In this document: in pieces, positions 47,451 to 59,017 of the stretch | How positions within the stretch are numbered: position 1 is the stretch's first letter | Layout: the number at the start of each line of letters is the position of its first letter | From: Capitulum mitella | Taxonomy: Eukaryota > Arthropoda > Thecostraca > Pollicipedomorpha > Pollicipedidae | Reading direction: 5' to 3' | DNA: 64,000 nucleotides | NCBI GenBank assembly: GCA_030062745.1 | Contig: CP099851.1 | Coordinates: forward strand, 9,860,393-9,924,392 | Position numbers and translations under genes: made by a program | Notes under the pieces: generated by a model | The model's database searches: none | Told to the model about the DNA's origin: nothing | The model's input: only the letters and a program-made list of their open reading frames with translations

Positions 47451-48650
47451 TTCCACCAACCCCCTTCGGCGGTTCAAACGCAGTGGCCCCTTCACCAAAC
47501 AGCAGTCCAGCTGGATTATCTCGGACTATGGTAAGCTGCAAAAATCGGTCCTCGTGAGGAGAGACTTCAGGCGGCAATTTTTTTCGCACCAAGCCCATAA
47601 CTGTATCCAGGCTGATGGCCTTCCACGGGTTCTACTACAGGTTCAAAACAGAAGCCTCGGCGCGTCCTGCTCTTTCTCCTTGCCGCACTCCACCCACTGC
47701 TGAAAAAGTCCAGAGGATTAAGGGTTTTTCCGGCAACAACCCAAGACCCACATTAAACTTGTCTGAGAACAGCTCGGGATGTCTTTCGGAGAGATCTGGA
47801 GAATCCTGGGGAAAAAGCTGAACTGGAGGCCGCATCAGCCTGACCTCGTCTAGATCCTCTCACCTGCGAACAAGGAGCCCAAGCTGGCAGCGTGCATGTT
47901 CTGGCTGACCCATTAAGAGGAATGGTTCAAGAGGATTCTGTGGAGTAATGAGTAACAGTTTGTGCTCCATCAGGCTCCCAACCATAAAAATGATGTGATC
48001 TGAGTCCTGGAGAGTCCGCGCACTGCGGTCGAATGCAGGAAGGCGCACGAAAAGAAAGTGATGGTCTGGGTAGGCATTGTGGATGGCAGCGTCTCCCGGT
48101 GCATAAGTTGGGGGGATCGGTGGAAAGTTCAGTCTACCTAGGGATGCTGCAGACGGTGGTGCGGCCAGCTATGCGAAGACTGGCCACTCGCCGCCAGCAG
48201 TGGTTCCAATAATAATAACAATATAATAATAATAATAATAAGAAGAAGAAGAAGAAGAAGAAGAAGATATGCATTACTTCATGTCACCTGACCAGCCATG
48301 GAGTTCCTATGCTCGAAATTTGGAGACTGAATCATCCCTCACAACCCTCAACACCACTGATCCCCCTACAGCGCGGACCTATCCTGTCTAGACTTCAACG
48401 TGGTCACAGGCCATGGCAAACGTGGTCAGGTGTGAGCCAAAGACCATCCCCGAAACGAAGATGGTGAGGGAAAACTTTGCTACCAACATGAAGGAGGAGA
48501 CCCTGCGGAAGATGGCCAGACACGCCAAATACAGGGCGGGGCTCTGTGGTCTGAGAGGGGCGCCCACTTCGATTAGATGATCACGAAGAACGATTAAAAA
48601 TGGGCCTGTCATCAATCTGCGAACGGATGTCCAATATGATACTTTCCAAA
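47450..48650 (+). pseudogene. IS630/Tc1-type transposase, dead copy
   Basis: The plus strand reads through a Tc1/IS630-superfamily transposase in several frames. 47480-47590 gives the N-terminal helix-turn-helix (PFTKQQSSWIISDYG... VRRDFRRQF). 47700-47860 gives the NNPR-T / LSENSSGCLS second DNA-binding part and KLNWRPHQPD. 47915-48060 gives EEWFKRILWSNEQQFVLHQAPN and then RKAHEKKVMVWVGIVDG. 48140-48205 gives MLQTVVRPAMRRLATRRQQWFQ. 48365-48400 gives PYSADLSCLDFN (usual PYSPDL-P-D). 48405-48540 gives VVRCEPKTIPETKMVRENFATNM and LRKMARHAKYRAG. The first catalytic Asp of the WSDE box is Asn, the region after WFQ (second Asp) is replaced by a microsatellite, and stops and frameshifts abound. It is inactive. 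Confidence 0.85.
48208..48268. repeat. AAT/AAG compound microsatellite inside the transposase
   Basis: An AATAATAAC-type run grades into nine AAG repeats. It sits exactly where the second catalytic motif (QDG/QDN) of the transposase should follow WFQ, so it marks an internal deletion or expansion. Confidence 0.95.
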
Positions 48651-50002
48651 AGGTCTTTTAACGAGGAAAATTAGAACTTAAATCTCCATAGTGGCTGTTT
48701 ACATCAGTCGGGAATGATCGCCCTGTATGCCTGTAAGGAAGCTCATGTTTACGCATGATTTGATGTTCTTGAATTCAAGAAACCACACCTATTTTTTGAA
48801 AAAAAGGATTTCGGAAGTCATATTGGTAAAGGACCAAAAGCGTACAGTAAATGTAAACGTGTATACAAAGTAATGAAGTGATGCCAGCCAAGAACAGTCA
48901 AACCAAAGCCATTTCCATGGATGCTTCATGGCAGCTGTAACACTGACACATTTCCTTGAAGGAAACATACCATCTTTGAGATATGACGATACCTAGGAAT
49001 ATACGACATAAGACCGGCAAAGAAACGCGGCTATTTGGTGTTTCATGAACGTCTTTGATGCTGAAAGATGACTTGCATTGGTTTTCGAATTGAAGTAGCT
49101 AGAAATATGCAAAAAATGCATTTTTTGTGAGATGTCTGTTTGGTACTTGCTCTTACGGCACCTGCATTCACGTATGGAGCACAAGGAGCTGCTGTGGACC
49201 ATCACTTCATCTTCGCTGCGACAATGGCGCGGCAGTGACGCAAGCGAGTTCTTGCGGCATCTGCGCCTGCGATTCGTAACCAAGTATTATTCGATTCCTA
49301 TGAGGGCCAAATGTGGGTATGGATATTCGTTGCACCGGGTCGCATAAATGTTATTGCAATGTTTACTGCGTGTGAACGTTACTACACATCAAATCCACGG
49401 AAATTCCCCCTCTCATACGTTGAAGTGCCCATCACTACCCTGGATGCTTGATTGGTTTGATGCCCAAAGATACGGGGGCCATGGGGCCAGGAGGCATTCA
49501 GACCCCCCCAAGTTTTTCGAAATTTAATATGGGCCCTATTGGCGTTAACTGGAAAGAACTGCCTTAAAATGCTGTTCGGCCCCCCAACTGAAGAGTTCCC
49601 CTGTGCTCCTGTTCACGCCCCAGTAAATAGGGAGGTCAATAGGGGGGGGGGGGGCAGACGACCGGAGGACTCTTTCGCAAATGAAACAATATCTGTTGTT
49701 TGACCAGATTATTGATGTTAGTTTGTTACATTTGGCCATTTTGGAATAATAAACAAAAAGTGACAGGACAGCTTTGCCACTTACGGAAGTGTCTTCAGGG
49801 TTCGCCTCCCCCCCCCTGTTGACCTCCGCTTCAGTAGGTATTTGCTGTGGCTAGAAAAAACGATAGCTGTTGGAGTGATATTCTTCAACGGGGGGGGGGG
49901 CAGTTTACTCCGCTGCACCCCCTCTCCGGTGACATCTACATGCCTCTCATCCAAGTTGACTTTGCGTCCTCACTTTTAAAAACGCTGTGGTGCACTTTGA
50001 TT
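48651..50002. other. Intergenic, G- and C-tracts of transposon style
   Basis: No gene. Runs of ten or more G or C (about 49641-49653, 49809-49817 and 49892-49901) with GACCTCC neighbours resemble the ends of further decayed elements, but I cannot pair them. Confidence 0.35.
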
Positions 50003-50222
50003 GATAAAGCCAGGCACGTAGTTAGGATTTTCCTCAGGGGGACAAATGTCAAATTTTGTCATGTGCCAGTAGTATATGACGAAGATGTTCGTTTTTGGAA
50101 TATATATATAATCACTATTCCGAATTCGTGCGAAATCGCTATATATTTAGTGTAGACCGTTTAGCTCGGGGGGGGGCATGGCTTCCATGCATCTCCCCCT
50201 TGGCTACGTCCCTGGATGAAGC
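50003..50222. mobile_element. hAT-like MITE with 8-bp target duplication
   Basis: The ends are imperfect inverted repeats. The left is CAGGCACGTAGTTAGG (from 50011), and the complement of the right is CAGGGACGTAGCCAAGGGGG (to 50214). The flanking octamers GATAAAGC and GATGAAGC differ by one base, as expected for the 8-bp target-site duplication of hAT transposons. Its length of about 204 bp with no coding capacity makes it a MITE. The CAGGGRCGTAGCC end is a common hAT-type terminus in animal genomes. Confidence 0.8.
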
Positions 50223-51699
50223 TGGTGAAAGTTAGAATGGGAATAAGTTTCTCTGGTTTATATTCATTTACTGCTATATTGTTTCTCTAAATTGAGTTTT
50301 CGACCTATATCAGTAGAGAAATATTCATAAATAGTACTTGTATATGCAAGGTATGTGAACTTTACACAATGTTAAGTGCTCTCAAATCTGGATGATCAGT
50401 ACGGACCAGTGCCAACGGGACACTGTGGCCAAATTTATTCTGCAATGAGTGTAAAAAAGTAGCAAAACACTGAAGGATGTACATATATTAAGTGGTTGTA
50501 GCGAAAATGAAGACCGCCAACAGCTGAAATCTTCCAAAACTTGTTTTTGGCTAGGTGTTCAGATGCCAAAGAATGTCATTATCATTGAGGTAAATTCTGC
50601 ACTGTGAGGATGCAATACTGGGATTTGGGCACATGCAGTCTGCTGCTGAAATGATCTTCGGACATCATTATTTTGACAACTGGGATGTGTCCGTTTTCAT
50701 GGTCAGATGTCATTTTCCACGCAGAATTGCAAATCTGGCCGCACTGTCACACAGAATGTTACCAAAGGCTGTCATATGTCACATGGTTGTATGGATGATA
50801 TTGATATGTGGATCTGTGATCAAACAGTGCCATTGGTCAAAGCAACACTGACGATTTATGTAGAGCAGTGACTTACATGCATACTCTGCACGCATTCTAC
50901 TTCACGTACCATGTTCTTTTTCTAAGCAAGTACTGTTGCTTTTGAATATCTCGTCGGATACGGTTGTACGTGATCGCGAATCCACTTGTCAGTGCTACCC
51001 TAGCTTGGAGCAAGTATTTCTCAAATCAGTTTTACATCAAACTTGATGGTCATATTTGCCACAAAATTCATGTCCAGTTCATTGGCAGGCGTAACGTGAT
51101 CCTGCGCATGACCCTGTAGCAAGCAATGGCGAACCTAGGAAGGTCTTTAGGAACAGGGCTTTTGTCCTTTTCCCGGCCTAAAATGCATCGTTTTATCTAG
51201 CACATCAGTGTAGCCAGATTTGCAGATTTGGCGGAAAACGGCACCTAACCATGAACAGAGATACATAACAATGGTGAAAATAATTACATCTGAACATCAT
51301 TTTGGCAGCAAAATTGCAGGTGTAAAGCGCACGTGGTACTGTGCATGACCTGTAGCAAGTAACAGCGAGCTCAGGAATGTCTAGGAATAGGGCTGCTGTT
51401 GCATGTTATAGTGCAGGGTGTAGTCAAAATGTATCTCCCCCCGGATTTTGACATCCTTTGGCAATTTTTAAATCAGCACACCTAACCGAAAATGAATCTT
51501 TGGACATTGTGGCCTTTGGCAATCTTTATTTTTGCCATGGCCACTGAACATATTTACATCTTTCCATTTGTTGGCCATGTTTTCACACCCAGTGCACAAT
51601 GACTTTGACCGCACCGTAGCACACCGTCGCAATTGGCCGATGGTTATGTGTAGTGGAGGTTACCTGGCACCTGGTACCAAATGAACCCATGCCATCATC
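50223..51699 (+). repeat. Degenerate two-copy tandem repeat in otherwise plain sequence
   Basis: The segments 51045-51165 and 51290-51410 align (GCATGACCCTGTAGCAAGCAATGGCGAACC... AGGAACAGGGCTTTTG versus GCATGACCTGTAGCAAGTAACAGCGAGCTC... AGGAATAGGGCTGCTG), giving a period of about 240 bases. The rest of the stretch shows no gene. Confidence 0.6.
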
Positions 51700-51714
51700 T
51701 TGTATAGTTTGTAC

Positions 51715-52663
51715 TGCCCCAGCCCTCCTACTGTTTGCCCCTAGAATACAAATATTGGCCGTCGCGAGAATAACTTCCCACCAAATATTATGCTTTTACA
51801 TTGCGCCTTTGACCGGTAACCAGTATCTGTGTTACTTACGAGAAATATGCTTTGGGGCTCGGGGTTCATGAAGCAGGAATATTACATGTACCAGTCGTTT
51901 ACGATGTTATGCTTCGTCGTTTCTGACTAATGAGGCAATGCGGCAGATAATGCGGCCGACACCAGAAATGTTCGACGTACAGGCGCTGTGGCGACCGAAA
52001 TCATATCCTGTCTACGGGAATACTGCGAATTAATATATGTGTTTCCCTGCATGCGGATTAATTAACTGTTCAAGATTCCACGATGTTTTAGCATTTCCTC
52101 GTCAAGGACTGGAGAAACACTTTACAAACCACTATACTGCGAAGTACATTGCGTTTTTGCAATGTTGATATCCTCGATGATGATGATAGACGTCAACACT
52201 TAGACCCAAGCTTGATCATGTTTTATCTTAATGTGATAGCTGCAAACCTGATATGCGTGTCAGACGCATTTGCAACGTATTTCAGCCAACGCTTTTTTCT
52301 TAGACATCCAGAAAAACACGCGACTTCTGCCCGTACCAAAAGACGATTTGCTGCTTCATTTTCGCCTTTGTTTAAAATGGCCAGTATTGACATCAAGTGT
52401 CCTTTTCCTCCCCCATAAAGGTAAATCATATCTGCCTCTTACTGTTAACCCCCTTGGAGATACGTAGAAGCCTTGATTGCCCAGGTTTTCCGACAAAAAT
52501 GTTAAAAGGATAGTTTGACATAAGATTACGACTGGTAACCTTGATTTTAGCCCTACTTCGTTTAGTTTTGCCGAGAGGTTTCCAGCAGTCATTTTGTGTT
52601 TTACCACATGACTTAAAATTCTCTGAGATCTTAGAGGGTTTTTTATGGACATCTAGCCAGGCG
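51715..52663 (-). mobile_element. Family A element, left part, minus orientation
   Basis: The complement reads the same left-end series as 42988-43940. The terminal CCTTCGG-TC-ATCTTCGCCTGG is at 52660-52683, followed by the CTCTAAGATCTCAGAGAATTTTAAG block, and it runs to the GACGGCCAATATTTGTATT block at 51745. The right half is missing. It lies inside the duplicated arm, so the copy at 42988 and this one share one insertion event. Confidence 0.75.
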
Positions 52664-53289
52664 AAGATGGATCCGAAGGTCGGCCCGGCGAAGGTTTCAA
52701 CGGTTGAAAATGCGTATGGAATCGTGCAACACCACAACATTTAAGCCGCTATTTAACCATAACCAATGTAGGGGGCTGATGCAATTCCCTAAAATTTTCC
52801 ACATGTTGCCCGACTACTCTGATTGCTATCATATTCTGTTCGGAATCCCTGGAAGTGTCCACTGAGGATTTTCTATTCAAGATAATTACGGGTCATTTCT
52901 GAAGTTCAGTTTACAATGGCGTTTTTGACCAGACGACTGGTTTTGCCCAGAGAAAGGCCGGCGTTTGTCCGGCGTCTGCCGACGTTTCGCCGATTTTGCT
53001 GACGTCATAGTTTTACGATGACTTCGCATTAGCCAAGCAACGTCAAGATTCCGGTTCTGTTGTGAGCGTTTTTGTGAATGCTATGAACTGGGCAGACGAC
53101 AGCGAGCCACGAACGTATTTGCTGAAGGCGTAAATATTCGCGAATATGTAAATAAATATATAATAATAATGGCATATCCATGTCGCATATGACATCTATG
53201 CATATATATCGAATATATAAATAAATAGATAATCGCATATATAAATGCTTTCGGTTGTCGCCACCACAATGCGAAGTGCTAGAGGCAAA

Positions 53290-54430
53290 CCAACGCGTTA
53301 CACGTTTGGTTTGGGGTCAAAATTGAGGACTTGTATCGCACGCAGACCTGTGCAGCCGCTTGATAGCTGTATCAAAATAAAATTACTGGGGTAGGTATCG
53401 CAAACGTACCGCAACCGAAAAATCTACGTCAATGTTACACATTCACATGGATGTCATCTCGCCACTGATGCCCTAAATCTTCTTGTCCTGTACGGCGTTC
53501 GTGACTTTGCAGCCACCACAAAATGTTGTGCCTCCAGCATCAACGGTTCCACAGGCCCCAATGGCAAACGGCTTCACCTCAGCACGTGCGTCCCGTACAC
53601 ACCAGACCGAAGCTTTTGGTATACAAAACAGCCACATATATCGACTGCCACGCATCACGTGTTCCTGCCCGGTTTTCAGCACCCCAGCGGCAGTACATCC
53701 GCGGCATTGAAGAACATTCTTGACACCTTGCCCCGTTTCGCCCCGAAACTGGTCGTCCAGCTGCCAGGCCGCCATCCCAAGCCATCACCGCATCAAACTG
53801 CACCGTTTTCGTGCCAGCAATAGGCCCATAAGAAAGACATGGGGGTAAAAGAGGCGTAAGCACGCTGCACGTGACCCGTTGCACCCTGCACATCATCCAC
53901 CTATCACATCATATGGGGTACCGTTGGATAGCCCTAGTGCTGCTCTATCTACCCACCAAATTTCAGCCGCCTAGGTCAATGCCGACGGCATTCGGAGGTC
54001 CCGAGTCCAAATCTAAGCACACGAATATGGATCGCCACGTGGATCGCATGTGGGTACCGACCACAAAAGCACGCACCTTTAAGTGGGACACATGTCGCCA
54101 TTAAGGCTTGGGTTAACAACACCCGCCGTTTACACTGTATTCTTGATTGGCTGAATTTTGCAGAGGTCCGGCTCGCGCTACGTGGCACGTGCCACACGCC
54201 ACGAATCACTTTGAAACCTGCACCACAATTTGTTCGCCAAGTTGGCGCACCCGATGATGCTTCTTGAGTCGCGATTGGCTGGTGCGTTCGGGCGCTAGAC
54301 GCGCCGAAGCTTGAACACACTTACGCATACCCTGACAAACACCGCGACATAAATTTTTCCGAGCGACCGCCATGTATGACATATCAGTTCGCTAAAAGCG
54401 TGCAAAGTACGCTTAACATTGGAATGCTTT
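53290..54430 (+). mobile_element. About 1.1-kb hairpin-ended element, copy 2
   Basis: Same landmark series as 8036-9230, starting TTTGGGGTCAAAATTGAGG and passing CAGCACGTGCGTCCCG, CCACCAAATTTCAG and ATCGCCACGTGGATCGCA. It ends with CTAAAAGCGTGC-AAA-GTACGCTTAA (about 54391-54414), a stem with one mismatch. Small frames on both strands are not conserved between copies. Confidence 0.75.
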
Positions 54431-54479
54431 GCAAAATACGGTTTTACTTTTACTTGCATCCGCGTAGAACCTTTGTCTA

Positions 54480-55620
54480 AATAATGGTACTAAGGTAGGC
54501 ATCACGAACTTTTCGCAAATGGAGAATCCCTTGTCCTAGAAGTTGCACGCTCACATGGATGGCATCTGGTCACTGATGCCCTGAATCTTGCTTGTTCTGG
54601 ATGGCATTTGTGATTTTGCAGCCCACCACAAAATTTCGCGCCTACAGCATCAACGGTTCCCAAACCGAAGGCCTGAATGGCAAAGAGGGGTACTCTGACA
54701 AATGACAAGGAAGGGTACAGGGAGGGGTACTCAGCACGTGCGTCCCGCACACACCAGGCTGAGGTTACTGAAGTGGAAACAGCCACATTTATCGACTGTT
54801 ACTTGTCACGTGATCCTGTCCGGCAATTTCCAGCATCCCAGCGTCAGCAGTTTGCAGCAATGAAGGATAGGTGTTAATCTTGGGCACCTGTCGCTTCAAG
54901 TGCAAGCTGCGCCCCGTTTCGGCCTAAAGTGATCGTCCAGCTGCGCGTCCGCCTTTACAAGTCATCGTCACTGCACCGAATTGCGCCGTTTGCGCCCCAG
55001 CAATTGGCACATAACAAACATGGAGATGGAAAACAGGCGTGCATTCGTTGCACGTGACCCGTTGGATCATGCCCATCATGTGGGGTATCGTTGGATAGCC
55101 CTAGAACTGGCCTATCTACCCACCAAATTTCAGCTACCTAGGTCACTTCTGACGGCACTAGAATACTCTTGATTCCAAATCGAAACGCTTGCCTGTGGAT
55201 CGCCACGTAGACTGCACGAGGGTGCCGACCACAAAAACACGAACCCGTAAGTGAGGCCCATGTTATCGCCAAATCTTAAGTCAACAGCACCTGCCGTTTG
55301 ACCTGCACCCATGATAAAATTAATTCTGCAGAGGACCGCCTCGCGCCACGTGGCAAGAGTCATACGCTACGAATCCCTTCCAAACTTGCACTACAATCTG
55401 TCCGCCGAGTCGGCGCACCCGATGTTGCCACTTGTTTCGCGATCGGCTGACGCGAGTTAGACGCCCGGAAACTGGGACTGATTGACTGGCTGACTGACCG
55501 ACTAAATGGCAAAAAACTAGATCTCTGAAGAAAAGCGGAGCTCTTTCGAGCGACCACCATCTATGAAATCGCACTTGCTAAAAGCGTGCAAAGCACGCTT
55601 TTACCTCTTTTGATTCCGAA
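54480..55620 (+). mobile_element. About 1.1-kb hairpin-ended element, copy 3
   Basis: It is head-to-tail with copy 2 and has the same internal landmarks, but its left part starts later (GGTAGGCATCACGAACTT). It ends with a perfect 11-bp stem, TAAAAGCGTGC-AAA-GCACGCTTTTA (about 55578-55602). The tandem placement and terminal stem suggest rolling-circle (Helitron-like) or satellite-type amplification. I cannot identify TC or CTRR termini, so the class stays open. Confidence 0.75.
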
Positions 55621-56190
55621 GGACTGTTAAATGGTAGTGATCTAAAAAGAGCAGCTGTTTGCCAAGCGGATTTGCTATCTTGTAAGGAAATAAGAACTGC
55701 ATGATCGTGATTCGCGTTTAGTGAGCAGGTGATTATCAAGGGGTCTGCTGACTTTTTAGCGCCATTTCCATAAGTTTTGTCGTTTGTGGGCTTCCTTGCC
55801 AACTCCCTGACAGAAACATGCTTCTGATTGTTAGCAAGACATGCCTGTGCAGGCTTCAGTATTATGGACGTTTGGACACTAACAGACTTCTACAAAACCT
55901 CCACATATTCATCGTTGATAGCACTGCGACGAGTGGAATTTGCCTGGATATGATGGCTAGAAATCCTTTTCGACCATTACTTTTTTGCCAGTGCCTTGGA
56001 ACGAGCAGTATCTACGATCTGCGACAAAATATGGACTGTAGGCAGTAGACTGGAATGACGTTGACTGATTTAACTGGTGCAGTAGGCACTACTTCCTTGA
56101 TTTTTTTTTAAGATGTGGGACAGAGGAATGAAATGATGGGAATTCTGCACTCCGAGTTATTGTGTGCCACAAGTTACTAGTTGGCTAATA

Positions 56191-57764
56191 TAATTGTGGC
56201 GCAAGGATTCATATTGCTAGGAGTGAAGCAGTTATTGCATAAAATTTAGTCCAGGTTTTTGCATAGGAAGTGTGAAAATCTGTCCGATGTAAAGGTGCCC
56301 AGGGTAAACAAGAAATAATGTGCCCAACGTAGGAAGTGCAAAAATGTAAAGGATGTCCAGACAATGATGAAGCAGTAAATTTCGGGGCGAGGGGGAGGCT
56401 GAGACGAAGTTTTTGCTCATGCAGAAACGTTGGACCAATGTTCACTTTCTTGATTCTCTTGAACGAAGAACAGATCGGTCTAGTTTACCTTTGATTATTG
56501 CCACTGGAAAGTGCTCAACGCGCGTCGAAGCGCATCCAAGTTCAACCATTTCAAATTTCTGACTCCTGACGCTGGAAAAGCTATTGAATCATCTGATTGC
56601 CATAATACATTGTGCACGTCATACTTTGACGTCATCCGGTTGACACACGCCGGCGTCGGATTGGTGCGTCGAGGCCAGTTGGAACATGACCCCAGTACAA
56701 ACTGGCCTTATGATTTTTGTCCTCGAGAGCATGTCATGGAGTAATCGCCATACGGCTTTGGCTGTCATCGTATGAATACGTCTGAAGCGTTTCACAGTGC
56801 TCAGTCTCACTCAGTCTTACGCTTGGGTGTCATCCACTTTGTCAGAAGCCTCTTTACTCAAGCCCTTACTGGGGTAAAGAGGTTAGGTAAAAGTCATTAA
56901 TTCATCTTAAGTTCATCTTAGGTCAGAATCATTAGTCGAGTTTACTGATTATTGCTTGTTTTGTTTTCTTCGTTTTCGGCCTCTAGATGACATTCTTAAG
57001 TGCTAGGAACCGCTAATTTGCTTCGCAACGTTAGTTTCAGTCTTCATTCATCGTCAAAAGTCGTTCTGGTCCCATTAGAGACGCCTGATGGGTTACGTCG
57101 CAGAGGATCCGATGGATACCAGAATCCACGGACATGGCCTCTTTTGACATTACGTGTAAGATGGCTCTATGAAAAGGATCAAAGCAGGCCTGTTTCATGT
57201 CCAAAAGACCACGGTATGCGTTTGATGTTTGCTTCGCCACTCTGTCACGTCAGGTTCGAACCTGGAGGGGGAGGGTCCATTTCAGGGAATTTGTTCATGG
57301 CACGCACGAACATCTTAGTGGAGTTCTTGGCGCGACAGGACAAAGGTGTAGCGGCTTAGTCAGGATTCCCTGCATTGGGAGGGCCTGGGCCCGACCCACC
57401 TAACCCTCAAGTAGAAGCATAGCTGTTGGTCATCTCTTCAAGGTTTGGTTAAATGCGCTGTCCCAGCACCTACGAATAGAAGTCATGCCGCTGGCAGTTA
57501 CCAAAGTTTTCAGTGTTTATCAGTGTTTATCGCCCTGTCTCACGAAATTAGCAAACTTTTTTTGAGGGGGATTTTCACTACGATTTTAATGCTTGTGATT
57601 AATATTCGATCCTGATGCTTGTATGCACGTGCCAGGTAGAATCATACACGGTGATGTCACATCTGAATAAAAAATATGTAGTTTTCTTCACACAGACAAA
57701 ACGATGCTTTCAAATATTTAGATTGTGTTGGGGGCTGTTTTGAATATCTGAGCTGTAATATCCG
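56191..57764. other. Intergenic, nothing recognised
   Basis: No gene. A 119-codon plus frame (57000-57359) lacks features. A 14-bp palindrome CAGGTTCGAACCTG lies at 57251-57264. Confidence 0.4.
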
Positions 57765-57769
57765 TGTAT

Positions 57770-57995
57770 TCCGTGTATTTCCGCCATGTCATGTTCTTCA
57801 CGTGTCTTAGGTGTAATGAGCATCGCATTTTGTATCTCAGATGTACTGCTCGCCATTCTGTGTGTCTTAGAAATTCTGCGTGCCATTTTATAATTGTCTT
57901 AGGCGTATGGAGTGCCATTCATTTCATCTCAAATGTATTCATTGCGGTTCTGTGTATCTTAGATGTGCTTTGCAGTCCCGCTGCATGCTGCTTTA
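57770..57995 (+). repeat. Degenerate 30-bp minisatellite
   Basis: About seven diverged units of roughly 30 bp follow TGCCATTYTGTGTNTCTTAGATGTNTTNC, with lengths 30-39. Because 30 is a multiple of three, the 96-codon frame 57764-58054 keeps one frame and translates it as a degenerate Cys/Leu/His decapeptide, but drift within the units gives no sign of protein-level selection. Confidence 0.75.
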
Positions 57996-58101
57996 TAATC
58001 TTCAGTTGCTTTAGCGCTGTTCTGTTTGGTTGCGTTGTGCCCTTCGCTGTTTAAGGCGGTGCCAAGAGCACCGTGTCTGGAATCGTCAGTCTGTTTCTCT
58101 T

Positions 58102-58733
58102 TCACGTTCCAAGATCACCATCAGTGCGTGTGGCATCAAGATGGAAACTTGTCACTTCGAACAGAGGTTCACCCTGCGCACGGGTAAGGTAGGCGGGCCC
58201 AGATCTTACAGTCAGACCCAAAATTTTCCTCCTTAAAGTGCAAAGCAACTGGAACGCAAATTTTCCTCCGAGAAAGCAGTAGGTGAATCCCCAAGTCGCC
58301 CTCAACATGCCCCCATGACTACGAAGACGCGGCAGACCGCCGATTTCTACCAGCAGGGCAACAGCGTCACCAAGATATGTCCAGCGTGCTGCGTCCGATC
58401 TTGACCGGCACCAGCGCCACCAGAACCTGTCCAGCGTGCTGCGGCCGATCTTGGGCCGGCGGTGTCGGAGTCCAGTACCCGTCCCATTATCGTCCGGCGC
58501 CGTGGAAGTGAGAGGTGGTGTCCTTTCATGGCCATGTCTGTTTTGGTCGTGGCCAGCATATTGATGATGCGCGACCCCGCGCCACGGCAAGCCTGCCGAG
58601 CTTGCAATGGTCAGCGCAAGCATACTCACGAACAGCGCATGCGCCAAAACAACACGGCGACGAACAGCGCGCAGCCGTTGGTGATCCGAGTGCTGGTGGC
58701 GTGGTTTCGCGCCCTCCGAACAGCAGTGGTCAT
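58102..58733 (-). CDS. Candidate secreted-protein exon(s), unknown
   Basis: The minus-strand frame 58102-58647 contains an ATG (about 58623) starting MLALTIASSAGLPWRG, which resembles a signal peptide. It is followed by a His/Asn-rich part (HHQYAGHDQNRHGHER). Overlapping it, an alternative ATG at 58733 (context AAAATGACC) opens a frame with a hydrophobic CALFVAVLFW segment that runs into a strong donor, GTGAGT (complement at 58624-58629). A first exon of 104 coding bases is therefore also possible. A 50-bp direct duplication (AAGATCGG-CGCAGCACGCTGGAC) at about 58375-58465 breaks frame in the longer version. No domain is recognised. Chance in a GC-rich patch is possible. Confidence 0.25.
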
Positions 58734-59017
58734 TTTGAAGCTGTGGGATTCAGGAGAGAGATTTAAATGTCACGCACAGAAAATGAAGACACAGATCAGC
58801 CATAACGAGGTCAAAAATTTGTAAATAATGAGGTAAATAATTTGGCCTAAGTTGAGAACCAGCTTACCTTACCTCTAACACTGCTGCGTGCGCGGCAATT
58901 AGATGTCTTGGTCGAATTCCATGTTTTAAGCAGAGGTACCTCAGCCTCCAGCCCCCCCCCCCCGTGCAGCGTTTGAAACGTTTCGCTGTGATCTAAAGCC
59001 ACGATTATTCAGACGGA

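Larger units (their letters stand above)
51700..56190 (-). repeat. Inverted duplication, right arm
   Basis: This is the reverse-oriented partner of 41819-43960. Order on the plus strand: family A left part reversed (51715-52663), the 52740-53010 block with one hairpin arm, GCATTAGCCAAGCAACGTCAAG and the CGCGAATATT block (to about 53150), then about 2.5 kb not present in the other arm (53150-55640, two hairpin-ended elements), then AAAAAGAGCAGCTGTTTGCCAAG (55648) to GCCAACTAGT-complement near 56190. This gives a natural empty-site comparison for the inserted elements. Confidence 0.8.

Noticed and set aside
48388-48615. Minus-strand ORF with hydrophobic translation
   Set aside because: It is antisense to the plus-strand transposase C-terminus; hydrophobicity is a usual property of antisense frames.
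57251-57264. CAGGTTCGAACCTG as a tRNA B box
   Set aside because: It is a palindrome with no A box upstream at tRNA spacing and no cloverleaf pairing.
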